Shown here: piece after piece, positions 7,437 through 13,599 of the stretch
Layout: each line of letters begins with the position of its first letter
Numbering within the stretch: the first letter of the stretch is position 1
Notes under the pieces: model-generated
Databases searched by the model: none
Told to the model about the DNA's origin: nothing
The model's input: the letters and a program-made list of their open reading frames with translations, nothing else
Position numbers and translations under genes: made by a program
NCBI GenBank assembly: GCA_016302725.1
Contig: JAEDNB010000029.1
Coordinates: 1-15,252, forward strand
DNA length: 15,252 nt
Origin: Lentisphaeria bacterium
GTDB taxonomy: Bacteria; Verrucomicrobiota; Lentisphaeria; Oligosphaerales; Oligosphaeraceae
Reading direction: 5' to 3'

Positions 7437-7625
7437 ATCTATGTTTCCTCCGTATTTTAGGGGGTGGGCTGGGCCTCCCCGTTCTTCACTGTTTCACATC
7501 CTCCGCAGGGCGGTCGTCGTCCTGCGCTTCTGCGGGGAACCGGGCCGCCTTGCCGGGGCGCCCGCCCCTCCTGGCCTTCCGGGGGCTTTCCCGCGCACCT
7601 GCCAGAGGGGCGTGGCGGCGGGGGG
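7437..7625. other. nusA-infB spacer without a recognisable gene
   Basis: Many bacteria carry ylxR and a ribosomal L7Ae-like gene between nusA and infB. Here the 189-base spacer has no frame resembling either. A Pro/Arg-rich frame crosses it but begins inside nusA in the wrong register. The only clear signal is the infB Shine-Dalgarno (GGAGG, 7447-7451 on the minus strand). Confidence 0.5.
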
Positions 7626-8897
7626 CTACTCCGCCAGGGCGGCGACAATCTGGGCGGCGATTTCGGGGCCGATGCCGTCGATTTCCGCCAGTTCCTCCTG
7701 GCTGGCTTCCCGGAGTCCTTCCACGGAGTGGTAGCCATTGGCCACCAGCAGGCGGGCGGTCTCCTCCTCCAGATGGCAGGTCTCCGCCAGCAGCTGGGCC
7801 GCCTGGCGGATCTTCTGCTCCATGGTGTCCTCCTGGACGGGCTCCTCGGGGGAGATGCGCTCAATCTTGATTTTCCAGCCCAGCAGCTTGGCGGCCAGGC
7901 GTGCATTCTGCCCCTTCTTTCCGATGGAGAGGGAGAGCTGGTCCTCGGTGACGCGCACCTGAAGCACCTTCTCCCCGTTCTCCTCCTCTTCCACGTAGAC
8001 CTTCGCCAACTTGGCCGGCTTCAGGGCGTTCTCCGCGAAGACGCGGATGTCGGGGTCCCAGTTGATGATGTCCACCTTTTCGCCGCCCAGTTCGCTGACA
8101 ATCATGCGGACCCGGGAGCCGCGGACGCCCACGCAGGCCCCCACGGGGTCCACCTTGGCCTGTTCGCTGTAGACCGCAATCTTGGTGCGGTAGCCGGGTT
8201 CCCGGGCGATCCCCTTGATTTCCACCGTGCCGTCCGCGATTTCGCTGACCTCTCGCTCAAAGAGGCGGCGGACAAATTCGGGGCTGGAGCGGGTGACGAA
8301 GAGGCTGGCGCCGGGCTTGTCGGGGTTGAGGGTCTTCAGGAGCACCGTCAGGTGGTCTCCGATTTCGTATTGCTCCCCGGGGATGCAGCCCTTGGGGGGC
8401 ATGAGGCCCTCCGCATTCCCGAAATCGATCCAGATTCCGTTCTTGTCCCGTCGGGAGATGGAGCCATTGAGGAGTTGTCCTTCCTGGCCCATGAACTGGG
8501 AGACCACATGGCGCTTGGAGGCGTCCTGGAGTCCGGTGGTCATGAACTGGCGTGCGGCCTGTGCGGCGATGCGCCCGAAATCCTTTGTGTTCACCTCCCA
8601 GAGGATTTCCTTTCCGATTGCCGCGTCGGGGACCTTGGTCAGCGCCGTGCCCAGGTCGATTTCCAGGGTGGGGTCCACGACCTTTTCCACGACGACCAGG
8701 CGGGCGTAGCAGGCCATGCCGCCCTTTTCGTCAATCTTCACATCCACATTGAGATAGTTGCGGACTGCCTTGCGGGCGGCTTCCCGGATGGCCCGCTCCA
8801 GCATGGCGGTCATCTCCTCGCGGGTGAGTCCATGCTGCTTGGCCACGTAGTCCATCTGCTGGAGCCGTTGCTTCTGCTCTTCCGTCATTTTGCTCAT
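7626..8897 (-). CDS. nusA: Transcription termination/antitermination factor NusA
   Basis: NusA binds RNA polymerase and nascent RNA, tuning pausing, termination and antitermination. The 423 aa show the N-terminal polymerase-binding domain (~1-130, with DFGRIAAQAARQ at ~106-117), an S1 domain (~137-202), KH1 (ACVGVRGSRVRMIVSELGG, ~254-272), KH2 (LSLSIGKKGQNARLAAKLLG, ~321-340), and a C-terminal helix-hairpin-helix-like region ending EIDGIGPEIAAQIVAALAE (~375-423). This tail is shorter than the two acidic repeats of E. coli NusA. The frame is open 15 codons upstream, but GGAGG 8 bases before this ATG fixes the start; the longer version would run over the leader terminator. rimP, normally upstream, is absent. 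It is the first gene of the cluster. Confidence 0.96.
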   Translation of the reverse strand: MSKMTEEQKQRLQQMDYVAKQHGLTREEMTAMLERAIREAARKAVRNYLNVDVKIDEKGGMACYARLVVVEKVVDPTLEIDLGTALTKVPDAAIGKEILWEVNTKDFGRIAAQAARQFMTTGLQDASKRHVVSQFMGQEGQLLNGSISRRDKNGIWIDFGNAEGLMPPKGCIPGEQYEIGDHLTVLLKTLNPDKPGASLFVTRSSPEFVRRLFEREVSEIADGTVEIKGIAREPGYRTKIAVYSEQAKVDPVGACVGVRGSRVRMIVSELGGEKVDIINWDPDIRVFAENALKPAKLAKVYVEEEENGEKVLQVRVTEDQLSLSIGKKGQNARLAAKLLGWKIKIERISPEEPVQEDTMEQKIRQAAQLLAETCHLEEETARLLVANGYHSVEGLREASQEELAEIDGIGPEIAAQIVAALAE

Positions 8898-8905
8898 ATT
8901 GCTGT

Positions 8906-8910
8906 CCTCC
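8906..8910 (-). promoter_or_regulatory. Shine-Dalgarno deciding the nusA start
   Basis: GGAGG lies 8 bases before ATG 8897 on the minus strand, immediately downstream of the leader terminator's T run. A frame start at 8942 would place translation inside that hairpin and has no ribosome site. Confidence 0.7.
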
Positions 8911-8920
8911 GTAAGATTGC

Positions 8921-8952
8921 GGAAAAAAAGAAAGCGGGTCAACAGACCCGCT
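8921..8952 (-). terminator. Intrinsic terminator in the nusA leader (attenuator candidate)
   Basis: Reading the minus strand, AGCGGGTC (8952-8945), a 4-base loop and GACCCGCT (8940-8933) form a perfect 8-bp GC-rich stem followed directly by TTCTTTTTTTCC. This is a textbook Rho-independent terminator, only 11 bases upstream of the nusA Shine-Dalgarno. Just upstream, ACAGAC (8965-8960) is perfectly complementary to GTCTGT (8947-8942), which includes part of the terminator's 5' arm and its loop. The two helices are mutually exclusive, so the upstream one could act as an antiterminator. The preceding gene already has its own terminator at 9083-9115, which argues this one belongs to nusA. Confidence 0.75.
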
Positions 8953-8983
8953 CCAAGACGTCTGTGATGTTTGTCAAGCGGGG

Positions 8984-8993
8984 ATAATATAAT
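8984..8993 (-). promoter_or_regulatory. AT-rich -10-like block, possible nusA promoter
   Basis: ATTATATTAT on the minus strand is the only AT-rich stretch between the two hairpins upstream of nusA. It is placed so that a transcript would start about 25 bases before the leader terminator. A TTGCGC at 9018-9013 could serve as a -35, but the spacing is 19 or more depending on the register. Position rather than motif quality supports it. Confidence 0.3.
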
Positions 8994-9082
8994 GCAGGAA
9001 GCCGTCCCGGCGGCGCAATTTCCTCCCCGTAGGCGGTGGAGGCCAGGGGTTGCGGGTTTTCCTGTGGGGCGGGCAAAGGAAA

Positions 9083-9115
9083 ACCGCCATCCGGCGCGGT
9101 GGGCCGGATGGCGGT
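9083..9115 (-). terminator. Terminator of the outer-membrane protein gene
   Basis: ACCGCCATCCGGC and its perfect complement form a 13-bp stem (9083-9095 with 9103-9115) around a 7-base loop. On the minus strand it is followed by TTTCCTTTG, an imperfect T tract. It lies about 30 bases after the stop of the outer-membrane protein gene. The complementary strand also shows a short T-containing tail, so it could work weakly in both directions. Confidence 0.7.
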
Positions 9116-9146
9116 CTTTGGGGGAGCCTAAGGCTTCCGTCCTAGG

Positions 9147-10031
9147 TTAGAAGGCGTAGGCGAGGCTCATGCCGAAGCGGAAGTTCTCCTCGTTGTTGAT
9201 GGAGTCATCCTTCCAGGCCTGGCGGATTTCGTGATCCAGGGCCCAGCCGCAATCCACGAAGGCGCCGAGGGTGATGTTCTCGCAGACCTGGTAGGAGAGG
9301 TCGCCCTTCACCTCCAGGGAGCTGATGACGTCGCGGTTGAGGCCGTAGGCCTGGCGCATCTTGCTCTTGGTGCCCCAGAAGACCTTGGCGGAGACCTTGG
9401 CGGAGAGCTTGTCGGTGATGCTGGTGCCGAGGGTCACGTCGTACCAGCCGTACCAGGTGTACCAGTTGAGGTCGTAGCGGAAGGTGACTCCGGTGCCCAG
9501 GGTGTACTTGGACTCTTCGCCCAGGAGGTTGTCCAGGTAGATGGTCATGTCCAGGGGCTCGTCATGGTCGAAGTAGGCGCGGGGGTACTGGAAGTACTTG
9601 TAGGCCACGTCGATGGTCAGGGGGGAGATGGGGAGGAGGTCTTCGAAGGTGTAGGCGTAGCCGATCACGTAGTCGACCTCTTCGGCGCGGTACTGGCGGT
9701 CATTCTTGTAGGCGTAGGAGCCGCCGTCGGGGCGGTTCCAGTGGCTCATGTCCATGGCGGCCCACAGGTCGACGTAGAAGCCGTTGAGGGTCATGAAGGC
9801 GTCCAGGAAGGTCATGGCATTGGGGTTCACGACCTTGCCGTCGCACATGTACTTGGAGCCCCAGGTGGCGGAGAGTTCAAGGGAGGGAATCCATGCGCTG
9901 GATTCCTCCGCCTCCACGGCGGGGGTTTCGGGGGCTTCGGGGGCTTCGGGGGCTTCGGGGGCTTCCTGGGCAAAGACGCTGAAAGAGGCGACCAGGGTCA
10001 GCATCATCAGAAACGCGGCAAACTTCTTCAT
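9147..10031 (-). CDS. Putative beta-barrel outer-membrane protein
   Basis: I do not recognise a named family. Residues 1-21 are a clear Sec signal peptide (MKKFAAFLMMLTLVASFSVFA, cleavage likely after Ala21). A periplasmic Glu-Ala-Pro repeat (23-37) and an acidic linker follow. From about residue 47 the sequence alternates aromatic and polar residues as in transmembrane beta strands (YTWYGWYDVTLGTSI, KVSAKVFWG) and ends in aromatic FGMSLAYAF, the usual BamA-recognised C-terminus. The 294 aa suggest a barrel of about 12 strands. It is monocistronic: own promoter candidate, AAGGA 8 bases before the ATG, and a strong terminator. Function could be a porin or structural protein; two Cys in the last strands (VCENI, VDCGW) could pair. 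Confidence 0.8.
   Translation of the reverse strand: MKKFAAFLMMLTLVASFSVFAQEAPEAPEAPEAPETPAVEAEESSAWIPSLELSATWGSKYMCDGKVVNPNAMTFLDAFMTLNGFYVDLWAAMDMSHWNRPDGGSYAYKNDRQYRAEEVDYVIGYAYTFEDLLPISPLTIDVAYKYFQYPRAYFDHDEPLDMTIYLDNLLGEESKYTLGTGVTFRYDLNWYTWYGWYDVTLGTSITDKLSAKVSAKVFWGTKSKMRQAYGLNRDVISSLEVKGDLSYQVCENITLGAFVDCGWALDHEIRQAWKDDSINNEENFRFGMSLAYAF
9921..9965 (-). repeat. Five 9-nt Glu-Ala-Pro units
   Basis: Four identical GAAGCCCCC units followed by one GAAACCCCC variant encode (Glu-Ala-Pro)4-Glu-Thr-Pro right after the signal peptide. Identical units at DNA level suggest recent slippage expansion. The unit length preserves frame, so copy number can change the length of the periplasmic linker without disrupting the barrel. 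Confidence 0.8.
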
Positions 10032-10162
10032 CGTTTTTTCCTTGTGGGTAAAGGTTGGTTTTCCTTGCGGAGATGAATGAGTGACGGATCCCGTATCCTG
10101 AGGCAGACGACCCCTGGCTCATGGGCACGCGCCCAATTGCCGGAACTACGGAACTAGGGAAT

Positions 10163-10191
10163 AATCTATACGTGCAACTCTATTTCCGCAA
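10163..10191 (-). promoter_or_regulatory. Promoter candidate for the outer-membrane protein gene
   Basis: TTGCGG (10191-10186) and TAGATT (10168-10163) on the minus strand are separated by 17 bases in an AT-rich patch, giving a start near 10155 and a leader of about 125 bases. An overlapping dyad, TCTATTT/AAATAGA (10179-10185 with 10190-10196, 4-base centre), covers the -35 element and could be an operator. It could alternatively be a weak hairpin ending the upstream hydrolase gene, but no T run follows it. Confidence 0.4.
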
Positions 10192-10199
10192 ATAGAAAT

Positions 10200-11009
10200 C
10201 TAACGAAAAGGTAATGATATTGGGGTGATGGGGGGGATTTTGCGGGAGTTTGGGTTTTCCTGGAGGATGCGGAGGAAGAAGAGCTGTGCGGCTTCGAAGG
10301 AGCGGTAGTCCATGACATGTCCGCACTGGTGGAGTTCCTGGAGTTGGGCCTTGGCGCCGGATTTTCGGCAGAGTTGGAGAAAATGGCGGTTTGCGGGGAG
10401 TCGTTCGTCTTCGTCTCCGCAGAGGAGGAGTGCGGGGGCCTGTGTGGGGCGTGGTGTGGGGAATCGGCCTCCGGCGAGGGCGCACCATGCGGCGACGGGG
10501 TATTGTGTCCAGGCCTGGAAGCGTGCCAGGAAGATTGCGCCTCCCGAGAATCCGAAGAGGAGGAGAGGGGGGCAGTCTTCTGGGGGGCCGAATTCCTTTT
10601 GGAGGGCGTCCTGGAGGGTTTTTCCGGAGCCGTGTTCGGGGTAGTAGTATCCTTGCTTTCCCGGGGCCAGTTGGTCAAGGGGGGAGGCGAAGGAGGCCTC
10701 TCCCAGGGCGAGGCGGTGTTCCCGGGCGAAATTTTGCCAAAGGGGGTTTCGGATGAGGTTTCCCGTTCGGTCGTTGTATCCGCTGGCCAGGATCAGGATG
10801 GCCTGGGGGCGTTGGGGGAGGGGGCGGAGCCACAGTACCTTGCCCGCCATGGTCTTTCCTGGGGGGATGCGGGGGTTGTCCTGGTTGGGGATTCTTTCCT
10901 GGGTGAGTGCCATCCATCCTCCCAGGGCCAGGAGGAGGAGGCCGGCGGCCGCCAGGAGGGTGGGGAGCCGTTGCCAGGAGGAGGGTGGCGTTCCGCTGGG
11001 GCGTCCCAT
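10200..11009 (-). CDS. Membrane-anchored alpha/beta hydrolase-like protein
   Basis: The 269-residue protein begins with one N-terminal hydrophobic segment (~17-35), likely an uncleaved anchor placing the enzyme in the periplasm. The alpha/beta hydrolase fold is suggested by strand ILILASGYND (71-80), nucleophile elbow GFSGG (Ser155), an acidic turn CGDEDERLP (Asp199 or Asp201) and a C-terminal QCGHVMD (His231), in the proper order for a Ser-Asp-His triad. The substrate cannot be named; esterase, peptidase or acyl-transfer activities are possible. It starts 3 bases after the stop of the larger hydrolase, so the two are cotranscribed. No Shine-Dalgarno is evident, suggesting coupled translation. 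No clear terminator follows. Confidence 0.75.
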   Translation of the reverse strand: MGRPSGTPPSSWQRLPTLLAAAGLLLLALGGWMALTQERIPNQDNPRIPPGKTMAGKVLWLRPLPQRPQAILILASGYNDRTGNLIRNPLWQNFAREHRLALGEASFASPLDQLAPGKQGYYYPEHGSGKTLQDALQKEFGPPEDCPPLLLFGFSGGAIFLARFQAWTQYPVAAWCALAGGRFPTPRPTQAPALLLCGDEDERLPANRHFLQLCRKSGAKAQLQELHQCGHVMDYRSFEAAQLFFLRILQENPNSRKIPPITPISLPFR

Positions 11010-11012
11010 GGG

Positions 11013-12596
11013 CTATTGGGGCAGTTTTGCGGCGGCATGGAGGAAATCCAGCCAGAGGATTTCCAGGGAGTCTGCCTGGGGGAGGCAGGTTGTCTGCTCC
11101 GCTTCCAGGGGGGAGAAGTCCAACTGGGAAAGAAAGACCCTCTTGGGGCAGGGGAGTGCCTGGAGCCGTTCCTCCTCCTCCAAGGTGAGGATGGGATCCA
11201 TCAGGGCCAGGTGCAGGGCGGGCCCCTCCCCCTCCTTCTCCCTCTCGGCGCAGAGGGTCTCCGCCGCCAGGAGGGCTGGCTGCGCCCCCGGGCCATTCCC
11301 CAGGAGCAGGAGCGGCTGGGGGGCGTGGAGGGCCTCCCGGCCCCGGGAGAGCATCTCCGCCAGGGCGGCCTCCTGCCAGGGGGGCGTCGGCTCCCTCTTG
11401 CCGGCCTCCCCCTCCGGCGCGGCGCAGAGGGGGCTGTCGTTGCCGTTGTCGGGGAGGGGGAGGAAATATGCCTGGCATCCCTCCCTGCGGAGGATTTCCG
11501 CGGCGTCCTGGAGGAAGCATTCGCCGGCTTCCTGGTAGAAGAAGAGGGCGTTGGCGCGGTGGGGGGAGGGGCGTGGGCCGGGGAGGGGGCGCGTCGGCCA
11601 CTCCTGTCGCAGGGCGTGGTTGATTTCCAGGGGCAGTTCCTGCCAGGCCTCCCGCAGTTCCCGGCAGGGGAAGTGCGCGGTGAGGCCGTCGGGCATGGGG
11701 AGGCTTTCCGGCCACTGTTCCGGCGGGGGGATTTTTCCTGTGGCGGGCTCCTGGAGGTCCAGGATTGCCTGGAGGAAGCGCCATTTTCGCTCCTCGGTGA
11801 GGCGGGAGGGGGCGTGATGCTCCACGGTTTTCCCATTCAAGTAGGGGGGGACCTCTGCCCATAGCAGCTGGGCCCCTGCGGCGGCGGCCTGCCTGCGGAG
11901 TTCCCAGGTGGGCGTCGCCCCGTAGCAGCCCCAGCTGTTCAGGGCGAAGAGGGGGACGGAGAAGCCAGGGGGGATGGGGGCGTATCCGCTTCCGCCGCTC
12001 CAGGCGGCCGCCAGGATTCGCTCCGGGAAGGCCACCGCCAGGCGCTCCGCCATGCCGCCTCCCGCCGATTCCCCGCCCAGGAGGAGTTTTCCCGGGGCCA
12101 GCCCATATTTCCGCTGGAGCCACTCCTGGGAGGCGAAGACCGCCTGCCACCAGCCGGATTCATAGTGTGTGTAGTAGGGGTGTGGGGAGCAGTCTCCCGG
12201 GGCGGGGGAGTCGATGGTCAGGCTGAAGACCGTCCAGCCGCTGCGGCGGGCGTATTCCAGGGCGGCGGGGGGGAGTCCCCTGGAGCGGAGGGCGTTGGCG
12301 GCCCCCAGGTAGGGTGCCCAGAAGAGGATGCGGGAGGCGGAGGGTCTGGGGTTTCCGTGGGCGTCCAGGGGAACCACGAAATGGAGTTCCGTCTGGGTGT
12401 TGAAGGGGAGTTCCACTCGCATCCTGGCCATGCCTGCCTCCCAGGCGCCCCCCTCGGCGGGGGCGGCCGACACCAGCCTGGGCTGGAAGCGGAGGCTCCG
12501 GAGATGCCATCGCCAGAGCCCGCCGCCCAGCCCCAGGCAGAGGAGCAGGCAAAGGAGGGCGAGGCGTCGGCGTCGGGGGAGGCGTGGCGCGGGCAT
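11013..12596 (-). CDS. Large membrane-anchored alpha/beta hydrolase-like protein, possible tandem fold
   Basis: The 527 aa begin with a basic stretch and a hydrophobic anchor (~11-27). The first half looks like an acyl-hydrolase: strand RILFWAPYLG, nucleophile elbow GGESAGGG (Ser177) and KTVEHHAPS (His260/261) as a possible catalytic His. The second half (~345-525) again shows a strand-helix pattern (ANALFFYQEAGECF, CQAYFLPLPDNGND, then QPLLLLGNGPGAQPALLAAE). Its elbow reads GNGPG, so the serine is missing; I infer a degenerate second hydrolase-like domain. The frame extends to a TTG at 12623, but ATG 12596, 7 bases after the prepilin-like stop, is preferred; neither has a good ribosome site. 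The substrate is unknown. Confidence 0.72.
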   Translation of the reverse strand: MPAPRLPRRRRLALLCLLLCLGLGGGLWRWHLRSLRFQPRLVSAAPAEGGAWEAGMARMRVELPFNTQTELHFVVPLDAHGNPRPSASRILFWAPYLGAANALRSRGLPPAALEYARRSGWTVFSLTIDSPAPGDCSPHPYYTHYESGWWQAVFASQEWLQRKYGLAPGKLLLGGESAGGGMAERLAVAFPERILAAAWSGGSGYAPIPPGFSVPLFALNSWGCYGATPTWELRRQAAAAGAQLLWAEVPPYLNGKTVEHHAPSRLTEERKWRFLQAILDLQEPATGKIPPPEQWPESLPMPDGLTAHFPCRELREAWQELPLEINHALRQEWPTRPLPGPRPSPHRANALFFYQEAGECFLQDAAEILRREGCQAYFLPLPDNGNDSPLCAAPEGEAGKREPTPPWQEAALAEMLSRGREALHAPQPLLLLGNGPGAQPALLAAETLCAEREKEGEGPALHLALMDPILTLEEEERLQALPCPKRVFLSQLDFSPLEAEQTTCLPQADSLEILWLDFLHAAAKLPQ

Positions 12597-12603
12597 GGGG
12601 TGG

Positions 12604-13413
12604 CTACTGGTTGTCTCCGCCAATCTGCATCACCAGTTTTTCCGTGTCTCCGTCTCCGGACTGGGAGAGGGCCAGGAGGTCCTCCCAGGGGGTGGCCTCC
12701 ACATGGCCGTCGGCGAAGACGATGTTGCAGCGCCCGTCATGCCGGCAGAATTGCCGTTTCACCTCCTCCAAGTCGCAGGAATATTCGTGGACAAGCATAT
12801 ACCAGGTTGTCCAGCTGCCGCCGTTTCCGGTGCAGTTGCAGCGGTCCAGGAAGAGGACGAACCGGGAGGGGGCCCTCACCTGGGTCTCCTTGAGCCACTG
12901 GGAACGGATTCCCAGGTCGCCATATTCCTGGATGACCTGGTTGTTGTAGCCCCCCGATCCGTTGTATTGGTATCCTGTCTTGGGACGCCGTCGGGGGGCC
13001 TGGTCCCCTATGCGGGTGCGCTCCCAGCCAATCCAACTGTATTCCCATGCGTCCTCCCCGTTGAAGTCCGGGCAGAGCCAGGGCTTCCAGGCGGCCTCCC
13101 CCCGTTGGGTCACCTCGTCCGGCGTGGGAAGGCCGCCGTCGGGGTTGCACATGAGGTTGAAACAATAGAAATAGAAATTGTCAGCCAGGGCGACGCCCTC
13201 CGCCTTTCCCCACTTGGAGGGGTGGTAGTAGCCATTGTAGTCATCCATGTAGAGGATGGTCCCCAGGGCCAGTTGCCGGATGACATTGAGGCAACTGACG
13301 CCACGGGCCTTCCCACGGGCGCGCCCCAGGACAGGGAGGAGCATGGCTGCCAGGATGCAGATGATTCCCATGACCGTCAACAGTTCAATCAGGGTAAAGC
13401 GCCGTCTGTTCAT
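12604..13413 (-). CDS. Prepilin-like N-terminal methylation-motif protein
   Basis: Secreted or pilus-like protein with a type III signal: short basic MNRRR, then FTLIELLTVMGIICILAAML (residues 6-25) with the conserved Glu at +5. The residue before the cleavage site is Arg, not the canonical Gly. A globular domain follows (40-269), with CLNVIRQLALGTILYMDDYN (41-60) and a C-terminal FADGHVEA (233-240), the arrangement seen in the large PVC families of prepilin-like proteins with an H-x-G or DGH tail. Several Cys suggest disulfides. AGGAG lies 10 bases before this ATG; an ATG two codons earlier is also possible, while the frame continues to 13494 without support. First of a three-gene cluster with two hydrolases; a GspF/PilC-like gene lies upstream. 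Confidence 0.85.
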   Translation of the reverse strand: MNRRRFTLIELLTVMGIICILAAMLLPVLGRARGKARGVSCLNVIRQLALGTILYMDDYNGYYHPSKWGKAEGVALADNFYFYCFNLMCNPDGGLPTPDEVTQRGEAAWKPWLCPDFNGEDAWEYSWIGWERTRIGDQAPRRRPKTGYQYNGSGGYNNQVIQEYGDLGIRSQWLKETQVRAPSRFVLFLDRCNCTGNGGSWTTWYMLVHEYSCDLEEVKRQFCRHDGRCNIVFADGHVEATPWEDLLALSQSGDGDTEKLVMQIGGDNQ

Positions 13414-13423
13414 GCACATTGGT

Positions 13424-13428
13424 CTCCT
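13424..13428 (-). promoter_or_regulatory. Shine-Dalgarno deciding the prepilin-like start
   Basis: AGGAG is 10 bases before ATG 13413 and 4 before ATG 13419. Both give a short basic leader before FTLIELL, as prepilin signals require; the upstream TTG at 13494 would add an atypical 27-residue extension. Confidence 0.5.
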
Positions 13429-13513
13429 ATGGGTTCGCGCCATCGTTCCGTAGGCCGGACGCCACCATCCCACCACTCCTTGGTTGAAAGGCAACGCCCT
13501 TGCATCCAGTTGG

Positions 13514-13545
13514 TTCTAGATAACTAGATTTCTAGATTTCTAGAT
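13514..13545. repeat. Four tandem 8-bp TTCTAGAT units
   Basis: TTCTAGAT, AACTAGAT, TTCTAGAT, TTCTAGAT follow one another with an exact 8-bp period. Three copies are identical and one has two changes. The array lies about 100 bases upstream of the prepilin-like start, between it and the terminator of the preceding gene, in an AT-rich patch. CTAG is usually rare in bacterial DNA, so four copies in 32 bases stand out. It may be a regulator-binding array or a slippage product. Confidence 0.75.
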
Positions 13546-13554
13546 ATTATTCCC

Positions 13555-13596
13555 CAAAAAATATCCTGGTCTGGGCCATGCTGGCATGGCCCAGAC
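13555..13596 (-). terminator. Hairpin terminator after the HExxH membrane protein
   Basis: GTCTGGGCCATG and its perfect complement (13596-13585 with 13580-13569) form a 12-bp stem with a 4-base loop on the minus strand. CAGGATATTTTTT follows, so the T run starts about six bases after the stem. It lies about 90 bases after the stop of the upstream minus-strand gene, past a repeat element, and separates it from the prepilin-like cluster. Confidence 0.6.
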
Positions 13597-13599
13597 TCT

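Noticed and set aside
5235..7460. 741-codon plus-strand open frame opposite infB
   Set aside because: It is in codon register with infB, rich in Gly/Asp/Val/His as expected from reverse-complemented codons, has no recognisable domain, and infB itself is beyond doubt.
7457..7906. 149-codon minus-strand frame across the nusA-infB spacer, considered as ylxR
   Set aside because: Starts inside nusA in the wrong frame, is Pro/Arg-rich from frame-shifted GC-rich codons, and lacks YlxR features.
7464..8987. 507-codon plus-strand open frame opposite nusA
   Set aside because: Codon-registered shadow of nusA; composition and lack of motifs mirror the other antisense frames.
8971..8993. Plus-strand promoter TTGTCA with TATAAT upstream of nothing
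   Set aside because: Spacing between the two elements is only 11 bases and no plus-strand gene follows; the AT block is better placed as part of a minus-strand nusA promoter.
10317..11864. 515-codon plus-strand open frame opposite the two hydrolases
   Set aside because: Spans the junction of two well-supported minus genes in register and shows no domain; a codon-usage artefact.
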